From Coffea arabica (Eukaryota > Streptophyta > Magnoliopsida > Gentianales > Rubiaceae): DNA of 64,000 nucleotides. The notes below the pieces were generated by a model. It saw only the letters and a program-made list of their open reading frames with translations, did not search any database and was not told the DNA's origin. This document shows positions 1 through 13,283 of the stretch, one piece after another. How positions within the stretch are numbered: the first letter of the stretch is position 1; each line of letters opens with the position of its first letter. The stretch is from NCBI RefSeq assembly GCF_036785885.1, contig NC_092312.1, positions 21,098,001 through 21,162,000 on the forward strand, given 5' to 3'. The position numbers were made by a program, and so were the translations under genes.

Positions 1-33
1 GACCTTTTGCCAATTATGGGGTCTGGCAACCAT

Positions 34-834
34 TTAAACACATTCCAACTTTTGTAGTTTCATCGTCCTCTGGCCTCTGGCTATACCATCCATTATCTCT
101 CCCCAAGTAACAGGAGGGAACAACAGTGTAAAGGTATCAAGATATTCTCTCCTACGTTCCGAGCCCCTCAGGGTTGTCATAGCTGGCTTTGCTAATTTAT
201 TTTGAGAAAGACATAAAGCAACCGGCCCTTTCCCCTTTGCTAACTAAAGAATGCTTCTGCTTGGCTCCAAAGAAAAATCCTGCCGAAGCCATGTCAAGTG
301 GATCATTCGTGCAAGGAGACGAGTCTGCTCGAGCTGTACGCAGGTAAGCAAAAATAGCTTTGCGTAACCTGCTCGAAGGAAGGCGAAAACCGTATCTAAG
401 GTTAAGTCACTGTCTAAAGTACCCGGTGCAACAAATACAAGTAGCATAACATAATAGATATCACGCTGCCAGATAGCAAAGGCATGGTTTGAGGGCACAG
501 GCAATGTGAGTGAGCCAGATTGTTCCAGTTAGACAAGCCCTTAATCTACATACAGTTGCGTGAAACCCCAGCCCTGCGAAGGGGTAAAAAGGTTACTGCA
601 CGCATAAAAACACAGAGGATCTACTTTATGTACCTGTTCATCAGCCAAACAAACAAACAAACAAACAAAACATGATGTGCATATAATAACTTGAATTCTA
701 CATACAGGATTGCCAAACTGAGGTTTGGCAAAAATAATCTTGATTTTCTCGGAGAACTCAATGAGATACACGTCTTCTATACAACTCGGGGCCACAATTC
801 TATCCAAGGATGAAGCTGAGATATGTACAATCAT
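34..834 (-). other. Unresolved possible minus-strand coding region at left edge
   Basis: On the minus strand there are coding-looking stretches but no single model I can defend. A frame starting with ATG at 834 gives about 43 residues and stops at a good donor (GTATGT, base after 706). Further down, between about 345 and 34, all three minus frames have open, protein-like runs; one contains FFFGAKQKH near 262-288 and another ends at a TAA at 34-36 after a stretch containing YLDTFTLLF. A donor-like GTAAGC on the plus strand after 343 is a competing reading. I recognise no domain. It may be the 3' part of a gene that lies left of the window, an aged pseudogene or a non-coding transcript. From about 840 to 1868 I see only AT-rich sequence and presumably the 3' UTR of the next gene. 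Confidence 0.2.
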
Positions 835-1868
835 ACAATTTCAGCTGCAACCATTGATTGTCATTCATCACGTGTCAACAAATGATTCTCCAAAAAGGGA
901 ATACCCCAAGTTTCCTGATTTCACTCATATTGATACATATGCTACAATCTAGAAATTTAAAATATATGAACTTCAACATGGGGGTAGACGATTGCCCATA
1001 ATCACATTGCGTCCATACAACTATTCGCCAAAGTGAATTGCCAATTACATCTGCACGGAAGGCTACAGTGAGAAAAAGGATGCAAACTTTTTTCAAAGAG
1101 AACGCATGCATAATAACATTGAGCAAATAAGATAAAAGGTCAATATCTCCTCTTGTCCCTAACATGAATATCTCTACCAAACCCCATAGGTCAAATATCA
1201 AGATGGAAATGCATGCCAGATGCAGCATGCTAAGTAACTAGACAGACAAGGGTGGAAAAGGGAGAGACAAACTATTTGGTCATGGATAAGAATCAAAAGA
1301 TATGATGTAACTTTAGAGACAGCCATTTGAAGGGTAAAATACATCAAATAGTAACACCATACTACTGGCAGGAGCATGGGATCTGGCATGAATAAAATCA
1401 TTTTTGCCCTCCTGCCTGCACAGGCCCAACATTGAGATAGTACAATCAAGGCTTTTATGGAGAAAGAAAACTACTGTTTGACATTTAGCCTACTATCCAC
1501 CTATTTCATCTAAATTAGTGCTCTCCAAGAAAAAAGCTGGATCTACTCTGAACTACTCATGTAGATGATGCAGTTCTCCATATAGTAAGGTGGTTACAAT
1601 TCTGCAATACAAGGATACCATCAAGAAGTAACCCCTCATTCATATTGCATCTCTTCATGCAAAACAAGATGCATAATGTACAGCTACCTACTACTATCTA
1701 TATACACTATAAATCGATTCATATTTATGTAGGGAATTGAACCAAAATCAGAAATGAGCTAAATGAGACATCAACAGCAACACAGTCAACACTTTAAACA
1801 TCAAACAGGGAGATACACCCAAAGCCTCACCTCAGTTATGTTCAACACATTGAGAGATGAACAAAAGC

Positions 1869-4065
1869 TCAATCCCGAAGACCAAGCTCAACCTCAAGCT
1901 CATCATCCTCTTCAAACAACTTAAGCAAGCGAGCGTACTGCTCTTCACGCTTCTTCTTTTGCCAAAACTTGAATAGGAAAAAAGATAAAAGCACAACAGC
2001 CACAACAACAAGGCATATTATTGCTACACTGGATCCCATGCTGCCATGTTTAATAGATTGGCCATCAGTCTTCGTCCCATTTTTGGAACTTGATGAATCA
2101 TTTGAAGTACCTGAGCAGGAAATGAATACATCTTATAGGCTGATGATCTAACAAAGTGAGACCAATATTATTCAACACTACTGGAAACATAAGTAAGGGC
2201 TGATAAGATTAGCATTAAACAAGGAAGCAAGATATATTAATTTAAAACACGTACTAAAGACTACAAGAATAAGGTTAAATGCTTTAACCTCATCTTGCTA
2301 TATCTCATGTCAAGCACCGTCAAGATTAAAAACTGTTCATGGCTCTCTGTTCAAGCTCAGCCATCTGTTTGCAAATCTACTGGCTGCCTACCTCACTATC
2401 CACATTCGGAATTCAAAAACACAAACACAAAAATCACTCATAGGATGGCTACCATGATGTGCACGTGGAGGGTAAGCATAAGATTGCGCAAAGGTGATTC
2501 TTCTTAGCACAAAATGACATTGTTCAAGAGTTTTAAAACAACCTTAATCTATGAAGTTGTGATGTCAAAAGTTATTTAGCATGTTCTTCAAGGGTGAATG
2601 GTACAGATATGCATGAGTTTTTAAAAATTACAAAGGTCCCCTTGAATCTTGAAATAGCAATGACCTCCTCTTATCAAGTTTTTGTTATTTTAAGTGTCAT
2701 ATACTCTTATAACCTTAGTGTTTGAATACTAAAGAGTTGATAATGTCAATAACTTTAAACATGTAGAGGAAACATATTCAACATAGCATCAAAATCAAGC
2801 TGACATCTATATATCCTCAAAATATCCATGGTGTGCCTCTGTAATTGTTCAAGGATCAAAATATCAAGGAAGATTATCATTCTTTGTATCATATGGTTGC
2901 CATTAGTAAGAAGACTAGCTCCCAAGTTGTCCAATTAAAAGGCAAATTAAACAATTACACTAAAACGAAGATGCATTTCTTCCTTCAGCTATAGCGGATT
3001 GTGTAACAGAACAAACAAAAGGGAAAGCATGAAAGACATTTTTCTGAATGAAACACTCATAAAAATGAATTCTTGAAACTTCATTTGACCTTGTCACAGG
3101 GGAGGCAAATATGATATGTAAATCCAGAAAGGTGGATGCTCTACGCGCATTATGGAATATTACTCAGACAATCAAGCACAAAATATTGGATTATGAATAA
3201 AACACTCATACTCATCCCTATCCTTAGATTCTCAAGCCTCTCTTCTCCTTCCAATTTTTGCTTTCTTCCACTCCCTTCAGTTAAATTACTCTCTCATGGT
3301 CTAGGAAATACTTGTAATCCAGATCACTAGCAACATGCTTGGAGCAGTTAACTGGTACTGGTTGGTAATTTTAGGGAACCAACTAAGAAGCCCATGTAGG
3401 AGATCCCTTTTGGTCCCATATCAATAAAATCAACCATTTACATCTACTCCTTTCACTGGCCACCTTGCCACGATCATCAGCTACAGGCATTTATTTGGTA
3501 AGAAAGAAATAGGACTTGTCAACTGTAAAAAAAAAATCAAAAGTGAATTTGGAAGTAGGGACGAAAGAGATGCAAATTTTGGTTTAGGATTCCAACCAGC
3601 TCAAACTTATATTCAAAAAAAAAAAAAAAAAACTAATACGCTTCCCAAGAAGAAATAGAATGCATATCAGAGGATCATTAACAACACAATTCCGGAAAAA
3701 TACATGCACATTACACTGCTAATATTTGGCAAATGCCAATTGGGGAAAAAGGTGTGATTTTTTTTTTTTTTTGGCAAGCACGAAAACACTTCAAACAGGC
3801 AGGCGAATGTAACAGTAATCATATAAACATAAGAATTGCTGCAACAGATCCAACAATTTATAGATGAATGCATATTAATCTAAGAATTTCATTTGCAACA
3901 ATTGATCATAACATTTGACATGATCTAACAGCAGAACGTCTACCCGTAATCTTAAAGAAAACAAATTCTTCAAAATTTTAGGAACGAACCTGAAATGAAT
4001 TGCAGAGAAATCGAAGTAAAAAGTACAAGAAACCGCAGCAATCTCCGGGCTGAGATCTCTCTCAT
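1869..4065 (-). CDS. Small signal-peptide, single-span membrane protein (105 aa, two exons)
   Basis: Exon 1 is 3990-4065 and exon 2 is 1869-2110, joined by a GT-AG intron of about 1.9 kb that preserves phase (76 + 242 nt = 106 codons with TGA). Exon 1 encodes MREISARRLLRFLVLF followed by TSISLQFIS, a typical secretory signal. Exon 2 gives a Ser/Thr/Asn/Lys-rich lumenal or extracellular stretch (about residues 26-49), a hydrophobic span starting SSVAIICLVVVAVVLL (about 50-70), a basic stop-transfer patch (QKKKR), and an acidic cytosolic tail with EEDDELEVELGLRD at the end. This predicts a type I topology with a very short exposed segment. The start was chosen because it follows an in-frame-clean leader and directly opens the signal peptide. 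I do not recognise the family. The start, splice and stop all fit, but I cannot rule out additional exons inside the long intron. Confidence 0.62.
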
Positions 4066-5819
4066 TTCTTTTCTTTTCTGTGTACAATTTCTCTCGCCCT
4101 AAAAAACAAAAAAATTCCTCCTTTTTTCGGTTCTTCTTTCTTTAAAGAGTCTGAAAATATCGCCAGCAGCCAGCACTTAGAAATTTCTTTGTGCTTTTTG
4201 AAATTCGTTTTTTAAAAAAAAAAAAAAAATTACAGCTTTCTGCAAAATTACGCTACCATTTGAGAATGAAACTGGGCCGGCCAATGTTTCAAGTTATTGC
4301 AAACATAGTACTTGTCTTTTTTTTATACTATGTTCTGACCACTGTATTAGACTAATATTCTAATTCGGCATCGAAATGTTCTTTTGATTCAAAAGAGGCT
4401 CTATTCCTTATAAGAAAACAAGGACAAAGAGGTTTAAGTATGAGAATTGAATTGGATCTCACTGCGTCTGTTTCCTGATCAAGGTTTTTGTCACCTGGAT
4501 TTTAGGGACAATATCCAAATAATTACTCCTACATACTATGAAGTATTAATCCAGTTTTGTTTTAATTTCATCATTGATTATATAATTTTAATAAGGACAT
4601 TAGGAGGTGTCCCAAATTATATCTCAAGTTAACATGAATTACTTGTTAAAATATTATAGCTTTTAAGGTGATGTTCTATAGGCTCCAAGATTTTCTACAA
4701 CTGAATTTAAAATATATGAACAACACGTTTTTAGCATCTCAAAAAAGCTTTTAACTAAAATCGAAAGTCAAAATAACCCAAACCCATGTATTTTACGATG
4801 CATCACATTGCAAACGTGTGTTTGGATAGAGTATTATTTAGAATATAATTTAAAAATTTATTATAATAAACTTTTTGGGATGTACTATATGTAAAAAAAG
4901 TGATTGACAAATACATTTATGAAGCAAACAAATTATTATTTGAAATAAAAAAATTTGTGTCCAAAAGCATCTACCTCGTGTTTACACATGGACATACGCG
5001 TGCATGTCCAACTTCCCTAATAAAAAAAAAAGTGTGCATAATAAATTTGATTATGGAAATAGAATATTTTTGCATCTGTAAGACAAGACGGAGGCTGCAA
5101 GTAAGAGATCCAATATTCAAGACGTCTTGCTCGAAAAAAAAGAAACTTTTAAGGAGATTTAGTTGCACAATTGTGTAGAGGTATGCAACTCCAATTCAAT
5201 GAAATAAGGTGACAATATCAGTGAGATATAAGCCCAACTTCAGCTTCAATTGCCTCCCATCAATCAATACGGCTCCAACTGCCATATCAGATTTCTCGAT
5301 CACTTTGAGAATTCAAAGTGGAAGATAAACAGCTCAGGAGACTGGAGACTGGACGGGGAACAGCAGTACCCATCTATCTATTCAAGGTGGCATTGATAGT
5401 TTGACACGGGTCTGGCCCAACAACACATTGACAGTGACAGAGCCAGAAAAAAAATTTTTTTTTTTTGTAGGGAGCCAGAATTTTTTCTAACAAAATCATC
5501 TTAATATGTTATGTTTAAAATAATTTTCATCTATTTAAATATATAATATTTAAAAATATCAAATATTAGCTTCAATTATAAAAGTATGTCTATTCATAAA
5601 TATGCAGCATAGTCATAACGCAAATTAAGACAAAAAATAACTTTTGATTAAATATCTTAAAATATGACAAATCACCAAGTTGCACATTATGAAAAGATAT
5701 TCCAATATGTAGCCTATGCAAAAAAAAAATTATGCAATATAAATATAACTATTTTTAATTAAAAAAATAAAAGTTATGTTAACATACACTGAAATTTCAA
5801 CATCTTTTCATAAAAGTAA
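4066..5819. other. Intergenic, AT-rich, with one MITE-like remnant
   Basis: No gene is visible. A pyrimidine/purine-rich stretch just upstream of the small membrane protein gene (4066-4200) is probably its leader and promoter. At about 4818-4966 a TGTTTGGATAGAGTATTATT end faces an inverted partner near AAATTATTATTTGAAAT, which looks like an old MITE. Homopolymer runs lie at 4215-4229 and 5450-5466. Confidence 0.4.
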
Positions 5820-6080
5820 ATTGAACTTTACGTTCTTTTTAGAAGTAAATTTATTTATGATTTAATCAGTGCTAAATTTTGCAACAACTTTCTTTTTTCG
5901 ATGTACATAATTAGGCAATTATTCAAGAAATTATCTTCCATCTTATTTTGAAACTGCCTTGATTATCTTCATAATTGAAAATGCCCGTTCTATAGTTGTA
6001 GTTGATATAAGAAGAATGATGACGAGCCTAATCAATTGGACTAAATTGTAGATTTGTACATAAGCCAATAAAGTAATTAC
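5820..6080 (-). pseudogene. Decayed hAT transposase fragment (C-terminal dimerisation region)
   Basis: Read on the minus strand, about 5945-6060 encodes a run containing LAYVQIYNLVQLIRLV and then STTTIERAFSIMKIIK. This is the conserved block at the start of the hAT C-terminal dimerisation domain, where TERAFS is the usual core. Continuing leftward, the frame is broken by stops, but recognisable pieces follow (a DNCL-like position, then YVHRKK and KVVAKFSTD), in the order expected for the TTF-type/zinc-finger-MYM-like hAT transposases of plants. No start, catalytic part or flanking terminal repeats were found, so this is a dead 3' fragment. Confidence 0.6.
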
Positions 6081-7498
6081 TTTTATTTTAGCCCATTGAT
6101 AATTATGAATTGGGTCTTTTATTACAATGTATCAAATTGGGTCAATTTACTATGGATTATCCATTATATGTTTACTTTTTTTAAAGTTAAATATTTTTAA
6201 TCACATGCATATGCGTAAATCAATCATGGAAACATGCATATTTCTTCTTTCCCCTTTTTTTTTTTCAAAGGAAGAGAGAAGAAGAGGAGGAGGGTTGTGT
6301 TGGGAAAGCCGGATGCAGAGGTTCTACTGGTTGATGCATGAGCATGACTCGTCGGTTCTGTTCGCAGTAAATATTGCATGATTATGAAGGGTTTTTTCTA
6401 TTAGTCAATTAGCTGCCTAAAGGGCACACAATTAGAAATAGATTTAGTGTTTTTTTTTTTCACAAAATAACTGATTTTCTTCTACGAAAGTGTTGGAGGG
6501 GTAATGCCTTTTAAAATTTTAATAGTTGATGCACCTTCTTTTTTTTTTCTGTGTTTATTAAATGTCATTAGGGCATAAATTAGAAATATCTAATTACTAT
6601 AAAAGTTCAATTAGATAGGGTAGTCAAATAAATAAACTGTAACGAGGAGATAAATTTAGGTAGGCGGTACAATTTCATTAAGTGAAAAGATGTTTTCCCT
6701 CGTGGAATTATACAATTTTTTTGACGATTAATGCTTTATGTTAAGGAAAAATCGTTCAAAATATCTCTTATATTTTGCCAAATAAACTTTTTGTTATTCA
6801 CTTTTAAAATGATAACTTTATGATATTTTACAAAATCAAATCCATAAAAATTAGTCATAGTTTTCAATCATTTTTTTGTTATGCTGAATCCATCCCATGA
6901 CTCACACGTGATTATTTTTTAGAATTAAAAAAGTCAGATCTTATTTATAGTTAAACAAATAATCCGATTCATGCTTATTTCTTCTCCCACAAAAAGTAGG
7001 ATATAGCCCAAATCATATTTATTTTTGATAAAAAAAAATTGGAATCGAATCCAATTCATATTTATTATTGTCACTAAAAATATAGGATCTGATCTTGTTA
7101 TACATAAAAAAATATATATTGCACGTGATGATTTCATATTAAAAAATGATCAAGAACTAAATTTTGCCAACTTTTTAATTTGTAAATGATGTAAAGTTAA
7201 TATTTTAAAAATGAATAATGAAAATTTTTTATTTGACAGAACGTAAAGAATATTTTGTACGATTCTTCCTTATTTTAATGACTATCATGATTTGGTGATT
7301 TCTCGTTGAAGCAGCTGACTAAATAGGAACGTGTGGTCAGAGAACAGAGCTCAAATGTTGGGGAGACACAGTGGCTGTGAATGTGGGCCGACCAGAGTCT
7401 ACGGGAATTAGCTGGCTTTTGATGTAATCTGCGTGGCTGCCTACGGTTTTGAAAAGAACCTCAATCTACGGCTTTTGATGAGGTTTGAAAAGAATAAT
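6081..7498. other. Intergenic, AT-rich, no gene seen
   Basis: Contains homopurine/homopyrimidine runs (6250-6290, 6450-6460, 6540-6550) and short ORFs with AT-driven composition only. No splice-supported coding frame or RNA gene was visible. Confidence 0.4.
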
Positions 7499-8246
7499 GG
7501 GATAATTTCAAAAACCTCCCTAAGATTTCTAATTATTTCATTGCTCCTTATCTATTATATTATTTAATTAATTTAATACCAATCCATAAATTAAAGAAAA
7601 ACACTATAATTTATTATTTATTATTAGGAATTAAATCACACATAGTACCAAAAAATAGTATATCATGTTATATTTTCACTTAATACAAGTTCCAAATTAT
7701 TATTTTTAATTGCATATCCATTATCAAACATAATTAACAACAAATAATAAAAAAACTTGCAACTAAAATATTACAGAGAACAAATTTTAACATCATAAAT
7801 ATTCTTGGCAACATATTAAGATTAGTTGCTGAGATTTTATGGTATTAAAGTTTGTTTACAAATTTTTTTGATTATTTATTATTGGTCATGTTTGACGATG
7901 AATTCGTAATTGAAAAAAGCAATTTAAATCTTACATTAAATAAAATATATAGAATAATATACTAATTGTGACGCTATGTGTGATTTAATCCCTGATGATA
8001 AACAACAAATTTTAGTATTTTCTTTAATGTTTGGACATGTGTTAGATTAATCAAATAATTTAGTAGATAAGGGACAATAATGGAATCATATTATTTTTTG
8101 TCTCCTAATATCACTTTTTAATTAGTAGTTGAATCTAGATATTACAAGATAATAAATTTTTTAAAAAAATAATGTAATTTTTAAAGCATAGGGGGAGGTC
8201 AGTGAAATAATAAAAAAATCTCAGGGTAGGTTTATGAAATTATTCC
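7499..8246. mobile_element. Non-autonomous Mutator-like element, copy 1 (748 bp)
   Basis: The left end GGGATAATTTCAAAAACC and the right end (…GGTTTATGAAATTATTCC) are inverted repeats. The element is flanked by an exact 9-bp direct repeat, AAGAATAAT, at 7490-7498 and 8247-8255. A 9-bp target duplication plus GGG-starting inverted ends is the Mutator superfamily signature. The interior is AT-rich and has no transposase. Related copies lie at 37677-38791 and 56916-57680. Confidence 0.82.
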
Positions 8247-8690
8247 AAGAATAATCTACCGTTTTCAACTTCAAGATTCCAAAATTGTCCTCATCAGTCT
8301 TCCCAACAATCTCAAAATCTGGAAGCTTCTCCAATTCCATGTGGGAACTCGCGTAGGTTTCCGACATGTATTCCGCCCTTGTTAAGAAACTTCTAACTTC
8401 AACGATAAGACATTATAATTACAATAAACCCCTTAAACTTTACTTAAAAGTACTACTTCTCCCCTCCTCCCCCTTCATACATTAGCTATTGTTATTGCTG
8501 TATTAGCTATGTTACCTATTTCTGCACAGATTTTCCATCCTCAACTCCAAGTAAAATTTGGAGTCATTTCAACAAAAGTTGTTGTAGAAATAAAAATTGG
8601 ACCGTGACAATATTTGATACTTTATGTTTTTAATTGTTTCTACTCCATAATGGTATCTAAGTTTGGAAATATTTTGCGATTAATTTTTTC

Positions 8691-8998
8691 TATACTGACA
8701 GTGTATGCACCATTAGCGTTTGATGAATGATAATTACGCAAAATTTGAATTTGAAATTTAATTTTGACACATACGTCATGGATCCAACGGTGATAATGTA
8801 TACACTATCAATGTATATAAGATTTACTTGATATTTTGCATTATATATAAGATTTACTCTAACGGTGATAATATATACACTATCAGTGTTGGATGAATGA
8901 TAATTATACAAAATTTGAATTTAAAATTTAACTTTTACACATATATCATGGATCCAACGGTGATAGTGTATATACTATCAGTATATATATAAGATTTA
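8691..8998. mobile_element. Palindromic MITE, two copies side by side
   Basis: Copy one is about 8691-8828 and copy two about 8860-8998. Each has ends related to TATACTGACAGTGTATAC and an inverted partner after GGATCCAACGGTGATA, around a shared core (GATGAATGATAATTA, then AAAATTTGAATTT). The two copies are about 85-90 percent alike by eye. The same family recurs at 35705-35843 and 36461-36607. The arrangement could form a long hairpin in RNA. Confidence 0.65.
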
Positions 8999-9156
8999 CT
9001 CCATATTTTGCTAGTTTCTTTTTTTTTTTTTCTTGTGCGCATTGTTCAACTATAGAAACAAGTCCTTGTGTAGTTCAACCTTTGTACATCCTCAAGGTTT
9101 AGAATCATGTTCCATTACATGAATTAGTTCTTCTTCTTTTTGCACGTTCATCTATT

Positions 9157-9296
9157 AAAGAAAATATCGTGAAAATAGTAGAAAGAGCTAGAAATGCATT
9201 AAAAGCCAATTTGAAGCGACAAGTATGAAGAAAATATCGTGAAAATAGTAGAAAGAGTTAGAAATGCATTAAAGGCCAATTTGAAGCGACAGGTAC
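9157..9296. repeat. Tandem duplication, 70-bp unit, two copies
   Basis: The stretch from AAAGAAAATATCGTG at 9157 repeats with a 70-bp period from 9227. The copies differ at only a few sites (AGCTAGAAA versus AGTTAGAAA, AAAAGCC versus AAAGGCC). There is no coding potential. It looks like a recent replication-slippage or unequal-exchange duplication. Confidence 0.85.
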
Positions 9297-11878
<2,582 letters not shown>

Positions 11879-13283
11879 ATGTTGTATTCTCATCCGAATC
11901 GCCTCCTCTCTTGCCAACTCCTCAGCCCTACCAAGAAGCCTTATATTCATCTCATTTCTTTTTCTTTTGTTTTTTCATCTCTGTTTTATGTTTATTATAT
12001 TGACGAAGCTACTTTCACTTTTCTTTGTTCCATTCTAGTTCTTTTTGGTGATGTCATTGGATGAGTATATGATTTCCAGATGGTTTTTTGTCATATTATG
12101 TATTTATTCAAGTGCCATGAAAATTCCAGCAGAAGAAGAGTGTATTGTTTTCCTGTTTTTGCAGTTCAAGGTTGCCAAATCAGATGCATTTACATAAAAC
12201 CACTGCCGAAAGTTTTGCACTTCCAGACCGGAGCCATGGTCACACCGTAAATGGCTAACAATGCTCTACTTTCCCTCCTTTCTCCTCCGTCACGCCCCCA
12301 ACGTACACAGCATAGAAGGATACTTCCTCTCGGCCCCCCACCCTCGCACCCCCAATGCACGCACCGAATAAATCAGCAGTCTCTCCAAAACGGTTTCGTA
12401 ACCTGAAACATTTACAAGTAAAATAAAAGTTCCCATGGATAAACCTAGTTCCCCTTCACTTTCAGTTTACCTTCAGATAAACCTATTATTGTCTCTTCAG
12501 TGATTGGGTTCACACATTCAGGCTGCTATTTTCAGATAAACTGATTTCCAGATTTGGCACAGCATGTTAATGGGTCTGAAATTAAGTGTATATGGCGCAT
12601 TTGTCCCATATTGGAAGAAAAGCTAGGGCATATCACTGCCACTCTTGTATCTCCAGTCTCCACGTATTATTTCATTTGTCAAGGCTGGCTTGGTATAAGG
12701 ACCAACCTCACGATATATATATGCCGTTTAATCTCAATGACAGCGTTACAGCAAACCAATTGGTAGTAATACTTGCCTTTTTCTCTTTGCTTTAAACTGC
12801 GAAAAGAAAATGAAGCAGAACAGAGAGGTAGGAGAAAGCATTACAGTAAATACTATTTCATGATCAATTTATGGAGGCAAGACCCACATAATAAGTATGG
12901 AAAAGAATTGTTTGACAATGTGCCTTCTGACTTCACAAAAACAGACAATAGAGCATCTCACCACACCAGCTTCACACAAATAATCATGACAAACATAATT
13001 TCTATGAATCTACCAGTAAAAAATGTTAATAAAAGAGACTCTAAAAAGAGAAGAATTGGTAGACAAAATAAGAACGATATGTATAACAAAGAAAGAAAAG
13101 GCCGTCCAATAAACAAGAAGTACAGACCTTCTTCCTCTTAAATCCACAAAATACAATTGGCATTAACTTATAAGCACATTAGAAGATTAACGAGGTCAAC
13201 AGTCTACACAAGAAGAAGGTTTAGCATTTTTTTTAAACATTTTTCTGCTAGATTGCATTAAAGAACTACAGTCACATGTACAG
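11879..13283. other. 3' UTRs and gap between convergent RABA2 and RABD1
   Basis: About 1.4 kb between two convergent stop codons. The first 200-300 bases are the likely RABA2 3' UTR, and the last 100-200 the likely RABD1 3' UTR. A C-rich patch lies at 12283-12360. A 122-codon open frame at 12773-13141 has Lys/Arg/Asn-rich composition with no domain, and I do not consider it a gene. Confidence 0.4.

Noticed and set aside
12773-13141. 122-codon plus-strand open frame
   Set aside because: Lys/Arg/Asn-rich composition from AT-rich DNA, in the gap between two convergent 3' ends, with no domain, promoter or splice support.
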